64,000 nucleotides of DNA from CAVVSD01 sp963757125 (GTDB lineage: Bacteria; Actinomycetota; Thermoleophilia; Solirubrobacterales; Solirubrobacteraceae): contig CAVWQP010000005.1 of assembly GCA_963757125.1 (NCBI GenBank), positions 1 to 64,000 of the forward strand, in the 5' to 3' direction. This document shows, piece by piece, positions 25,113 through 33,132 of the stretch (position 1 is the stretch's first letter; each line of letters opens with the position of its first letter). The notes beneath the pieces were generated by a model. It was not told where the DNA came from and made no database searches. It saw only the letters and a list, made by a program, of their open reading frames with translations. Made by a program: the position numbers and the translations under genes.

Positions 25113-26537
25113 ATGCGGGACCCGGTCGTCATCGGCGTCGACGTCGGCACGACGGGCACGAAGGCGCTCGCGGTGACCCCTGACGGGACGGTCGTCGGTC
25201 AGGGCCGCACCGCGACGCCGACCGAGCCCGAGGCGGTCGTCGCCGGGACGCTCGACGCGGTCCGCCAGGCGGTCGCATCGGCCGGCCGCCCCGTCGCCGG
25301 GCTCGCGCTGTGCGGCGCGATGCACAGCCTGGTGGGGCTCGACGCGCACGCCGCGCCGGTGACGCCGCTGCTCACGTGGGCCGACGACCGCGCCGCCGAG
25401 CAGGCGACCCGTCTGCGCGACCCCGTGCTCGCTCGCCGCACCGGGACGCCGATGCACCCGATGTCGCCGCTCGCGAAGCTCGTCTGGTGGCGCGAGCGCG
25501 AGCCGGACACCTTCGCGTCGGTGCGCTGGTGGGGCGGCGTCAAGGAGCTCGTGCTGCACGCGCTGACGGGCGAGCTGCTCGTCGACCACGGGACGGCCTC
25601 CGGCACCGGGCTGCGCAACCTGCACACGGAGGATTGGGACGAGGAGGCGCTCGCGCTCGCCGGGCTGTCGGCGGAGCGCCTGCCGCGCCTCGTCGACGGC
25701 ACCCACGCGGTGCCCCTCACCGCCGACGTCGGCCTTCCGGCGGGGACGCCGGTCGTCGTCGGCGGCGCGGACGGGCCGCTCGCCAACCTCGGGCTCGGCG
25801 CGATCCGGCCGGGGGACGTCGCCTGCTCGATCGGGACGAGCGGAGCCGTGCGCGCCGCCGTCGACGAGCCGTGGGTCGATCCCGCCGGCAGGACGTTCTG
25901 CTACGTCCTCGCCCCCGGCCGCTGGGTCGCGGGCGGTGCGACGAACGGCGGCGGGATCGTGCTCGAGTGGCTCCGCGACGCGGTCGCGCCCGACCTCGTC
26001 ACGCCCGAGGCGCTGCTCGACGCCGCCGCGCAGGCTCCGGCGGGCAGCGACGGCCTGCTCTTCCTCCCCCACATCGTCGGCGAGCGGGCGCCGGAGTGGC
26101 TCGGTGGAGCCCGCGGCGCCTACCTCGGCCTCACGCGCGCGCACGGGCGGCCGCACCTGCTCCGCGCCGCGATCGAGGGCACGTGCCTGCAGCTCGCGGT
26201 CGTGCTGGCGACGCTCGAGCCCGCCACGGGATCGGTGCGCGCGACGGGCGGGTTCGCCCGCAGCGCCCTCTGGCGCGCGATCCTCGCGGCCGCGATCGAT
26301 CGGCCCGTCGGCTTCGCATCCTCCGCGGAGGGCTCGGGGTTCGGCGCCGCGCTGCTCGGCATGACCGCGCTCGGCATCGCCGACTCGCTGGACGCCGCCG
26401 CCGACCTCGTCCGGATCACGCACACGGAGGTGCCCGATCGCGGTGCCGCGGCGGCGTACGCGCGCGTCCTTCCCGCGTTCGCGGCCGCGCAGGATGCCGT
26501 CGCACCGATCGTGCAGTCTCTGCCCCATGCGGGTTGA
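25113..26537 (+). CDS. FGGY-family carbohydrate kinase (gluconokinase-like)
   Basis: 474-residue sugar kinase: the N-terminal phosphate loop IGVDVGTTGTKALAV (residues 7-21), the catalytic aspartate in TWADDRAAEQA (about 90), the pattern GTPMHPMSPLAKLVW (about 110), typical of gluconate and related kinases, and the ATP-binding FGGY domain with ATGGFARSALWRAILAA (about 378). ATP-dependent phosphorylation of gluconate is the best guess; xylulose or another polyol cannot be excluded. It starts back to back with the receiver/FAD gene and overlaps crcB by 11 bases. Confidence 0.85.
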   Translation: MRDPVVIGVDVGTTGTKALAVTPDGTVVGQGRTATPTEPEAVVAGTLDAVRQAVASAGRPVAGLALCGAMHSLVGLDAHAAPVTPLLTWADDRAAEQATRLRDPVLARRTGTPMHPMSPLAKLVWWREREPDTFASVRWWGGVKELVLHALTGELLVDHGTASGTGLRNLHTEDWDEEALALAGLSAERLPRLVDGTHAVPLTADVGLPAGTPVVVGGADGPLANLGLGAIRPGDVACSIGTSGAVRAAVDEPWVDPAGRTFCYVLAPGRWVAGGATNGGGIVLEWLRDAVAPDLVTPEALLDAAAQAPAGSDGLLFLPHIVGERAPEWLGGARGAYLGLTRAHGRPHLLRAAIEGTCLQLAVVLATLEPATGSVRATGGFARSALWRAILAAAIDRPVGFASSAEGSGFGAALLGMTALGIADSLDAAADLVRITHTEVPDRGAAAAYARVLPAFAAAQDAVAPIVQSLPHAG

Positions 26538-26910
26538 CCGGCGCGAGATCGCGGCCATCTTCGCCGGTGGCTTCGCGGGCGCGGTGCTGCGCGCGCTGAT
26601 CGAGGACTGGCTCCCGCACGACCCGGACACGTGGCCCTGGGCGACGTTCGCCGTCAACATCGCCGGCGCGATGCTGCTCGGCTGGGTCGTCACCCGCCTG
26701 CAGGAGCGACTCCCGCTGTCCACCTATCGCCGTCCGCTGCTGGGCACGGGCTTCTGCGGGGCGCTGACGACCTTCTCGACGATGCAGGTCGAGCTGCTCG
26801 ACATGCTCGATGCAGGCAACACCGGGCTGGCGTTCGGGTACGCGGCGGCCAGCATCGTCGTCGGCTTCGCGGCCGTGACCCTCGTGACCAACGTCGTCCG
26901 CGCGCGGTGA
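26527..26910 (+). CDS. crcB: CrcB/Fluc fluoride channel subunit 1
   Basis: 127 residues with four membrane helices. Family motifs are GGFAGAVLRALIE (about 14), the conserved asparagine in FAVNIAGAMLLGW (about 41) and GTGFCGALTTFSTMQVE (about 75), whose phenylalanine and TTFST line the fluoride pore. Fluoride leaves the cell through a dual-topology dimer. Actinobacteria often have two different copies in tandem that form a heterodimer, as here. It overlaps the kinase stop and the second crcB start (GTGA). Confidence 0.93.
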   Translation: MRVDRREIAAIFAGGFAGAVLRALIEDWLPHDPDTWPWATFAVNIAGAMLLGWVVTRLQERLPLSTYRRPLLGTGFCGALTTFSTMQVELLDMLDAGNTGLAFGYAAASIVVGFAAVTLVTNVVRAR

Positions 26911-27272
26911 GCCCGCTCGTCGTCATCGCCGTCGGGCTCGTCGGGGGCATCGGCGCCATCGGCCGGTTCCTGCTCGACGGCGCCGTGTCCGCGCGCGTCG
27001 GGCGCAGCTTCCCGTGGGGCACGCTCGCGGTGAACCTGACCGGCGCGTTCGCGCTCGGTGTGCTGGCAGGGGCGACGCTCTCCGAGAACGCCTACCGCAT
27101 CGCGGGCGTCGGCCTCCTGGGTGCCTACACGACGTTCAGCACCTGGATGCTCGAGAGCCACCGGCTCGCGGAGGACGGGCGGCTGCGCCTCGGCGTCGTG
27201 AACCTGCTCGCGAGCCTCGTCGCCGGCGTCGCGGTCGCCTGGCTGGGCCGGCGGATCGGCGGTGCGCTGTGA
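26907..27272 (+). CDS. crcB: CrcB/Fluc fluoride channel subunit 2
   Basis: 121 residues, four helices: GGIGAIGRFLLDG (about 13), GTLAVNLTGAFALGVL (about 39) and GAYTTFSTWMLES (about 74). Paired with the preceding copy it should make a heterodimeric fluoride exporter. It starts at GTG 26907 inside the previous stop and ends in a GTGA overlap with the DUF190 gene. No fluoride riboswitch is recognisable ahead of the pair, which is preceded directly by coding sequence. Confidence 0.93.
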   Translation: MSPLVVIAVGLVGGIGAIGRFLLDGAVSARVGRSFPWGTLAVNLTGAFALGVLAGATLSENAYRIAGVGLLGAYTTFSTWMLESHRLAEDGRLRLGVVNLLASLVAGVAVAWLGRRIGGAL

Positions 27273-28243
27273 CCGGCGAGCGCCTCGAGCTCACCGTGTA
27301 CTTCGGCGAGCGCGCCCGTGCGGACGGCGGCTTCCTGGCCGATGCGATCGCGGCGATCTTCGCGCGGCACGAGCTGCACCTGAGCGTCGTCCTGCGCGGC
27401 ATGGCGGGCTTCGGCGCCGCCCAGCGCCTGCGGACGGATCGACTGCTCTCGCTGTCGGAGGACCTGCCGGTCGTCACCGTCGCGGTGGACGCGCGGGAGC
27501 GCATCGAGGCCGCACTGCGCGACATCGAGGCGCTGGCGTTCCACGGCCTCGCGACGACCGAGCGCGACGTCGCCGCGCCGGGCGAGCACGCGAAGCTCAC
27601 CGTGTACGCGCGGCGCGGCGAGCAGCGCGGGGTCGTGGCCACGCTGCATCGCCACGGCGTCGCGGGGGCGACGGCGCTGCTCGGCGTCGACGGCACGGTC
27701 CGCGGCGTGCGCCGCCGCGCGCGCCTCGTGGGGGACAACCGCGACGTCCCGGTGATGGTCGTCTCCGTCGGCGAGACCGACCGGATCAACGCCGCGCTGG
27801 CGGAGCTGCACGGGGTCGAGTCCACGCTCGAACGCGTCCGCATCTGCCGCCGCGACGGCGCGGCCCTCGCCGCGCTGCCCGAGCGCGGCGGCGGATGGCA
27901 GAAGGTCAGCGTCTACACGTCGGAGGCCACCGGCCAGCACGAGGACCTGATCGGACGTCTGCGCCGCGACGGCGCCGCCGGCGCGACGGTCCTGCGCGGC
28001 GTCTGGGGCTACCACGGCGACCACCAGCCCCACGGCGACCGGCTGCTGCAGCTGCGCCGCCGGGTCCCGGTCGTGACGATCCTGATCGACACGCCGGAGA
28101 ACGTCGCCAGGTGGGCCCCGGTCGTCGAGGACGTCACCGCGACGACCGGCCTCGTCACGAGCGAGGTCGTGCGGGTCTACGTCGAGTCGACGGGCGGCGT
28201 CAGGAGCGCGAGGGCGAAGCCGCCGAACCACTCGACGAGCTGA
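27269..28243 (+). CDS. triple DUF190 protein
   Basis: 324 residues. DUF190 is a small GlnB-like ferredoxin fold often found next to crcB. Here three copies follow each other, beginning at about residues 4 (LELTVYFGER), 109 (AKLTVYARRG) and 212 (WQKVSVYTSE), each with a glycine-rich HGVAGATALLGV-type segment and a closing strand before a helix (for example VPVMVVSVGETDRI). Single-domain proteins of about 110 residues are usual. It is translationally coupled to crcB, so regulation or gating of fluoride export is a reasonable guess, but no function is established. Its 3' end overlaps the convergent tetR by 67 bases. Confidence 0.82.
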   Translation: MTGERLELTVYFGERARADGGFLADAIAAIFARHELHLSVVLRGMAGFGAAQRLRTDRLLSLSEDLPVVTVAVDARERIEAALRDIEALAFHGLATTERDVAAPGEHAKLTVYARRGEQRGVVATLHRHGVAGATALLGVDGTVRGVRRRARLVGDNRDVPVMVVSVGETDRINAALAELHGVESTLERVRICRRDGAALAALPERGGGWQKVSVYTSEATGQHEDLIGRLRRDGAAGATVLRGVWGYHGDHQPHGDRLLQLRRRVPVVTILIDTPENVARWAPVVEDVTATTGLVTSEVVRVYVESTGGVRSARAKPPNHSTS

Positions 28244-28803
28244 CCCTCGGGCATGCCGCCCTCCAGCGAGAAGTGGATGACCTGCAGCCAGCTGCACATC
28301 TCCAGCAGCAGGTGCGAGGCGAGCTCCGGCGACGGCGCGGTGAACCGGCCCTGGTCGACGCCGGCGCGCACGACGTCCCGCCACATCCCGCGCTGCTCGT
28401 CGCGCAGCGACAGGACCTCCTCGCGCACGCTGGGCTCCAGGTGCAGCGACTCGCGCGTCACGACCTGCAGGTGGTACGGGCGGCGCAGCCGGAAGAGGAC
28501 CTGCGCCTCCATCCCGCGGAACACGCGGTCCGCGACGTCGGTCCCCCTGGCGATGCCGCCGCGCAGCGCGTCGCGCATGTCGCGCATCGCCTCCAGGCAC
28601 AGCACGTCGAGCAGCCGGCGCTTGGACTCCACGTAGTTGTAGAGGCTCGGCGCCTGGACGCCGAGCTCGCGAGCGATGTCCTTCATCCCCGTCGCGCTGT
28701 AGCCCCGCTGCGCGAACAGGCGGACTGCGACCTCGGTGATGTCCTTGAGGCCACCCGCCCCGGCGATCGGTCGCCGCTGGCTCCCTCCCGCTCGAGAGGC
28801 CAC
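28177..28803 (-). CDS. TetR-family transcriptional regulator
   Basis: 208 residues: an N-terminal HTH with YSATGMKDIARELGVQAPSL and YNYVESKRRLL (about residues 35-65) and an all-helical ligand domain. The C-terminal domain resembles regulators of acyl-CoA metabolism of the FadR/KstR sort, but the ligand cannot be read from the sequence. It lies 28 bases downstream of the last small cox gene on the same strand and may be read from that operon. Confidence 0.88.
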   Translation of the reverse strand: MASRAGGSQRRPIAGAGGLKDITEVAVRLFAQRGYSATGMKDIARELGVQAPSLYNYVESKRRLLDVLCLEAMRDMRDALRGGIARGTDVADRVFRGMEAQVLFRLRRPYHLQVVTRESLHLEPSVREEVLSLRDEQRGMWRDVVRAGVDQGRFTAPSPELASHLLLEMCSWLQVIHFSLEGGMPEGQLVEWFGGFALALLTPPVDST

Positions 28804-28831
28804 GGATGGAGCCTAATCGCGCGACGGCGAC

Positions 28832-28966
28832 TCAGGGAGCGTCTGGCGCACGGCGGAACTTCGCCAGCACCGAGCGCACCGCGACGCTGATGCCGACCAG
28901 CCCGATGGGGCCGAGGCTCAGCAGGCTCTCCTCGACCGGGATCCCCGCGATGTGCGCGATGATCAT
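28832..28966 (-). CDS. 44-residue membrane microprotein at the end of the cox operon
   Basis: ATG at 28966 overlaps the coxG stop (ATGA), and the 44 codons encode a hydrophobic segment (about residues 15-33) ending in a basic tail (KFRRAPDAP). The coupling to coxG and clean hydrophobic profile support a real gene. No family recognised. Confidence 0.5.
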   Translation of the reverse strand: MIIAHIAGIPVEESLLSLGPIGLVGISVAVRSVLAKFRRAPDAP

Positions 28967-29721
28967 CTGGCCCGTCCCACGAGGTAGCCGATCACGAGGC
29001 AGATCATCGCAAAGATCGCCGCCCCGGCGGCGCGCGACTTCGGATCCGCCAGGCGGCCGGCGACGACGCTCGCGACCAGCTCGCCCACCGGCAGCCCCGC
29101 GTCCTCCGGTGCGGGCGTGCGCGGCGGCTCGGCGCCGGGCGTCGGCCCGGACGCCGGCGGCGCGGCCGTCGCGGGGTCGGCGGTCGCCGCGGGCGCGGAG
29201 GCACTCGCGGCCGTGCCGGCGCGCGCCGGCTCGGGGACCGCGGCGGCGACGCCGTTGGACGACGCCTCGGCCGTGCCGCCCTCCAGCATCGCGGCGAGGT
29301 TGCCGGCGAAGGTCTGGACGAGGCGCGCGGACACGTCGGCGATCACGCCGCGACCCATCGCAGCGACGCGGCCGCCGAGCGCGACGTCCGTCACCAGCGT
29401 GGCATGCGTGCCGTCGCCCTCCTCCGCGAGCGCCATGTGCACATGCGCGTCGGCGGTGCCCTGGCCGCGGGACTCCTTCGCCTTCGCGCGCAGCGTCGCG
29501 GTCTTCGTCGCGTCGTCGCGCTCGACGATCTGGACGTCGCCCTTGTAGGTCATGGACATCGGTCCGACCTTGACCTTGATGGCGACCTTGTAGGCGTCGT
29601 CGCCCGTCTTCTCGGTGACCTCGGCGCCGGGCATGCACGGCGCGACGCGCTCCACGTCCAGCAGCGCGGCGTAGACCTCGTCGATCGGGGCCTGGACGAC
29701 GAAGGCGTTCTCGAACTTCAT
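28963..29721 (-). CDS. coxG: CoxG-type SRPBCC protein (CO dehydrogenase accessory)
   Basis: 252 residues. Residues 1-150 are the SRPBCC/CoxG hydrophobic-cavity fold (FENAFVVQAPIDEVYAALLD and CMPGAEVTEKTGDDAY). A 70-residue alanine/proline-rich linker follows and a C-terminal membrane helix (about 232-249, IFAMICLVIGYLVGRAR). In known CO oxidisers CoxG helps anchor CO dehydrogenase to the membrane and links it to the quinone pool. The start at 29721 overlaps the coxE stop by four bases. Confidence 0.87.
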   Translation of the reverse strand: MKFENAFVVQAPIDEVYAALLDVERVAPCMPGAEVTEKTGDDAYKVAIKVKVGPMSMTYKGDVQIVERDDATKTATLRAKAKESRGQGTADAHVHMALAEEGDGTHATLVTDVALGGRVAAMGRGVIADVSARLVQTFAGNLAAMLEGGTAEASSNGVAAAVPEPARAGTAASASAPAATADPATAAPPASGPTPGAEPPRTPAPEDAGLPVGELVASVVAGRLADPKSRAAGAAIFAMICLVIGYLVGRAR

Positions 29722-30920
29722 GGGTCGCTCCTCTCGATCTCGTGGCCGGCGATCGCCGCGGCGACCTCCTCCAGCGCACGCAGGCTGTGGCCGCTGACGA
29801 ACGCATCGACGGACGGCATGGCGGCCGCCATGCCGCCGACCAGGGGCTCGAAGCGCGGGCTCGCCTTGCGCGGGTTCACCCAGACGACGCGGTGCGCGAG
29901 GCGCCGCAGCCGGCGCATCTGCTCGGCGACCACCTCGGGGTCGCCACGCTCCCAGCCGTCGGAGACGATGACCACGACCGCGCCGCGGGCCATGCCGCGC
30001 CGGCCGTACTCGTCGTTGAAGGTCCGCAGCGCCTCGCCGATCCGGGTGCCGCCCGCCATGTCGCGCGCGAGCGCGGCGGCGCGCTCGATGGCGAGGTCGG
30101 GCTGTCGCGCGCGCAGCGCGCGCGTGAGCCGGGTGAGGCGGGTCGCGAAGACGAAGGCCTCGGCGTCGGCGCCGCCCACGGCGGCGTGCAGGAACTGCAG
30201 GAACGCGCGCGTGTACGCCTCCATCGACGCCGAGACGTCGCACAGCACGACGAGCGGTCGCGGCTCGCGCGTGCGCCGCCGCATGATCCGGCGTGCCGGG
30301 TCGCCCCCGGTCCGATGGCTCGCACGCAGCGTCGCGCGGACGTCCAGCCGGTCACCCCGGCGGTGGCGCCGCGCTCTGCGCGTCGTCCGCGGCGGCGGCG
30401 CCAGCGCCAGCTCGCGCATGAGCCTGCGCAACGCGAGCAGCTCCTCGGCGTCCAGGTCCGCGAAGTCGCGGTCGCGCAGGAGCTCGTCGGCGCTGGCCGC
30501 CGCGATCGGCACGTCGCGCTGGGGGTCGTCGCGGTCGGCGCCCTCGCGCAGGCCGGCCTGCGGCAGCGCGCCGCCGGTCGAGGGCCCGCCCAGCGGTGCG
30601 GCGTCGGGCGTCGCGCGTCGCTCGCCCGCCTCCGCGCCCCGCAGCGGCGGCGCGTTCGGGTCGCCGCGGGGGCCGGCGGGGTCGTCCATGCCGTCGAAGA
30701 CGCCGGCGAAGACCGCGTCGAAGCGGTCGACCTGGTCGCGGTGGGAGACGAACACGGCGCGCGCCGTCCAGTAGAGGCGGTCCCGGTCGGCCGGCGGGGC
30801 CAGGGCGACCGCGCGGGCGAACCGCGCGGCGTGCTCGGGCGTCGACGGCACGCCGGCGTCGTGCAGCGTGCGCCCGAGCGCGCTCGCGACGGCGGGCAGG
30901 TCGACGACGAGCTCAGACAT
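29718..30920 (-). CDS. coxE: CoxE-type VWA-domain protein
   Basis: 400 residues: a variable N-terminal half with a proline/glycine-rich stretch (about 75-140) and a C-terminal von Willebrand A domain with the metal site CDVSASM (about 226) and the later aspartate of VVVIVSDGWERGD (about 318). In Oligotropha, CoxE works with the AAA+ protein CoxD in maturing the Cu-S-Mo active site. It overlaps coxD by eight bases. Confidence 0.9.
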   Translation of the reverse strand: MSELVVDLPAVASALGRTLHDAGVPSTPEHAARFARAVALAPPADRDRLYWTARAVFVSHRDQVDRFDAVFAGVFDGMDDPAGPRGDPNAPPLRGAEAGERRATPDAAPLGGPSTGGALPQAGLREGADRDDPQRDVPIAAASADELLRDRDFADLDAEELLALRRLMRELALAPPPRTTRRARRHRRGDRLDVRATLRASHRTGGDPARRIMRRRTREPRPLVVLCDVSASMEAYTRAFLQFLHAAVGGADAEAFVFATRLTRLTRALRARQPDLAIERAAALARDMAGGTRIGEALRTFNDEYGRRGMARGAVVVIVSDGWERGDPEVVAEQMRRLRRLAHRVVWVNPRKASPRFEPLVGGMAAAMPSVDAFVSGHSLRALEEVAAAIAGHEIERSDP

Positions 30921-31812
30921 CGCGCGTGCCCACCAGCCGCTCGAGACCGCGCTCGCGCGCCGCCTGCTGGTCCTCGCGGTACTTGAGCACCGCGCCGAGC
31001 GTGCGGTCCGCCGCTGTCGCGTCGAGCCGGTCGACGCCGAGGAGCCGCAGCGCGCCGACCCAGTCGATCGCCTCCGCGACGCCCGGGGGCTTCTGCAGGT
31101 CCTCCCCGCGCAGCCGGCGCACCGCCGCGGCGACGTCGACGGCCAGCGTCAGAGCCGCCTCGGGGACGCGGCGGCGCACGATCGCGACCTCGCGCACCGC
31201 GTCCGGGTAGTCGATCCAGTGGTAGAGGCAGCGCCGCTTGAGCGCGTCGTGCAGATCGCGCGTGCGGTTGGACGTGAGCACGACGATCGGCGGGTTCGCC
31301 GCACGGATCGTCCCGATCTCCGGGATCGTGATCGCGGCCTCGGCCAGCAGCTCGAGGAGGAACGCCTCGAAGTCGTCGTCCGCGCGGTCCAGCTCATCGA
31401 CGAGGAGCACCGCGGGCAGCGGGCCGGGGTGCTGGATCGCCTGCAGCAGCGGCCGTGCGATGAGGTACTCGGGCGAGAAGAGGTCGCCCTCGTCGACCGC
31501 GCCGCCCGCGGCCTCCGCGATCCGGATCCGCAGCAGCTGGCGGGGGTAGTTCCACTCGTAGATCGCCTCGGCCGCGTCGATCCCCTCGTAGCACTGCAGG
31601 CGGATCAGCGGGGTGCCGAGGAACGCGGCGAGCGACTTGGCGGCCTCGGTCTTGCCGACCCCGGCCTCGCCCTCCAGGAGCAGCGGCTGCGGGAGGCGCA
31701 GCGCGAAGAACAGCGCGGTGGCGAGCCCTTCGTCGGCGAGGTAGTCCACGCCGGCGAGACCGGCCACCAGCGTCTCGACGTCCGGGACCGCGTCGCGGAT
31801 CGCGTCCGTCAC
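30913..31812 (-). CDS. coxD: CoxD-type MoxR-family AAA+ ATPase
   Basis: 299-residue AAA+ chaperone-like ATPase: Walker A EGEAGVGKTEAAKSL (about 48), Walker B VLLVDELDRADDDF (about 143), sensor 1 VVLTSNRTRD (about 178). CoxD is needed for inserting copper and sulfur into the molybdenum centre of CO dehydrogenase in studied organisms. GTG at 31812 is taken as start, overlapping the stop of the preceding gene (GTGA). Confidence 0.9.
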   Translation of the reverse strand: MTDAIRDAVPDVETLVAGLAGVDYLADEGLATALFFALRLPQPLLLEGEAGVGKTEAAKSLAAFLGTPLIRLQCYEGIDAAEAIYEWNYPRQLLRIRIAEAAGGAVDEGDLFSPEYLIARPLLQAIQHPGPLPAVLLVDELDRADDDFEAFLLELLAEAAITIPEIGTIRAANPPIVVLTSNRTRDLHDALKRRCLYHWIDYPDAVREVAIVRRRVPEAALTLAVDVAAAVRRLRGEDLQKPPGVAEAIDWVGALRLLGVDRLDATAADRTLGAVLKYREDQQAARERGLERLVGTRDV

Positions 31813-32393
31813 GCGAGATCCGCCAGCACTGCTTCGTAGTCCGCCCACGTGTCGACGTCGCGCGGGACCGCGCCCGGGACGACGACCTCCACGACGTCGG
31901 ACCGGTCCATGAGCCGCCAGACGCCCTTGTCGCCGTGCAGCGTCGCGAGGTCGCCGAACGTGCTGCGCGCGAACGCCAGCGGATGCCCGCGCCCGCTCTC
32001 GTAGCGGCAGGCGGCGAGCGGCGCGTCCCCGCGGCCGGCCAGCAGCGCCGCGATGGTCTCCGGCCGCACGCCCGGCTGGTCGCCCAGCATGAGGACGAGG
32101 ACGTCGATCCGCGGGTCCACCGTGCCCAGCGCCGCGGCGATCGACGACGAGCATCCGGTGCCGAACTCCCGGTTGACGACGACGTCGGCGCCGCGCAGGT
32201 CGACCGTCGCCCGCACGTCCTCCGACGCCCCGCCGAGGACGCAGACGAGCTGGTCGAACCCGCATGCGCGCGCGGTGCCGAGCACGTGGTCGAGCAGCGT
32301 GCCGCCGCCGTAGGGCAGCAGCTGCTTGGGGCGGCCGAGGCGGCGTGAGCCGCCTGCGGCCAGGACCAGCCCTGCGACGGCCTCAGTGCCCAT
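31809..32393 (-). CDS. MocA/MobA-like molybdenum cofactor cytidylyltransferase
   Basis: 194 residues of the NTP-transferase-3 family, beginning GLVLAAGGSRRLGRPKQLLP (residues 8-27), the nucleotide loop of MocA/MobA enzymes, with the metal-binding LMLGDQPGV near residue 100. It is expected to attach CMP to molybdopterin, the cofactor form used by CO dehydrogenase and other xanthine-oxidase-family enzymes. The place between the XdhC-like gene and coxD fits that role. Confidence 0.87.
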   Translation of the reverse strand: MGTEAVAGLVLAAGGSRRLGRPKQLLPYGGGTLLDHVLGTARACGFDQLVCVLGGASEDVRATVDLRGADVVVNREFGTGCSSSIAAALGTVDPRIDVLVLMLGDQPGVRPETIAALLAGRGDAPLAACRYESGRGHPLAFARSTFGDLATLHGDKGVWRLMDRSDVVEVVVPGAVPRDVDTWADYEAVLADLA

Positions 32394-33132
32394 GGGGGCA
32401 GTGTGCCGCGTGCTCGACCGCGGCAGGATGCGGCGCGCGCTCGGCGATGAGCTGGGCCAGGATCGAGACGGCGACCTCCACCGGCGTCCGGGCGCCGATG
32501 TCGAGCCCGGCGGGGACCCGGACGCGCTCGCGCAGGTCCTCCGGCACGTCCAGCGACGCCCGCACCGACTCGCCCCGCGTGCGGCTCGCGACGAGGGCGA
32601 CGTAGGGGACGCCGGCGCTGAGCGCCGCGGTCAGCGCGTGCTCCTCGCCCTCGCCGTGGGAGGCGACGACGACCGCCGCGTCGCCGGGGTGCGGCGCGGC
32701 GTCGGCGACGACCTCGTAGCCCGCCGCGCGGCCGAGCTCGGCGAGCGCCCTGGCCATCGGGGCCTCGCCGATCACGACCAGTCGCGGCGCCGGCAGCCAG
32801 GGCTCGAGGAACACCTCGAACGCGCCGCCCGAGAGGCACGGGTTGTGGGCGACGACGACGCCCTCGGGCGGCTCCTCCGCCTCGGGCTCGGGGACGATCC
32901 GCAGCAGGAGCGGCTCGCCCGTCGCCAGGACCTGCTCGGCGTGCAGGCGCACCGACTCCAGCGCGCAGTGCCCGCCGACGAACCCGTCGACCGTGCCGTC
33001 CGGATGCACGATCGCCGCGTCGCCGGCGTGCACGCTGGTGGGGTGCTGCGCGCGCACGACCGTCGCGTGCACGTACGGCTCCCCACCTTCGCGCAGGCGT
33101 TCCGCGGTCCGGGCGAGTGCCCCGGCGATCAT
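32383..33132 (-). CDS. XdhC/CoxF-family molybdoenzyme maturation protein
   Basis: 249 residues in two parts: the XdhC/CoxI domain (residues about 5-110, with TVDGFVGGHCALESV) and a Rossmann domain (about 115-245, with RLVVIGEAPMARALAELG). XdhC proteins bind the molybdenum cofactor and supply it, with its terminal sulfur, to the apo-enzyme. Its ATG overlaps the coxL stop and its stop region overlaps the MocA-like start by 11 bases. Confidence 0.87.
   Translation of the reverse strand: MIAGALARTAERLREGGEPYVHATVVRAQHPTSVHAGDAAIVHPDGTVDGFVGGHCALESVRLHAEQVLATGEPLLLRIVPEPEAEEPPEGVVVAHNPCLSGGAFEVFLEPWLPAPRLVVIGEAPMARALAELGRAAGYEVVADAAPHPGDAAVVVASHGEGEEHALTAALSAGVPYVALVASRTRGESVRASLDVPEDLRERVRVPAGLDIGARTPVEVAVSILAQLIAERAPHPAAVEHAAHCPHGH

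Noticed and set aside
25113..26537. Naming the FGGY kinase xylB
   Set aside because: The pattern fits gluconokinases at least as well as xylulokinases, and there is no xylose isomerase next to it.
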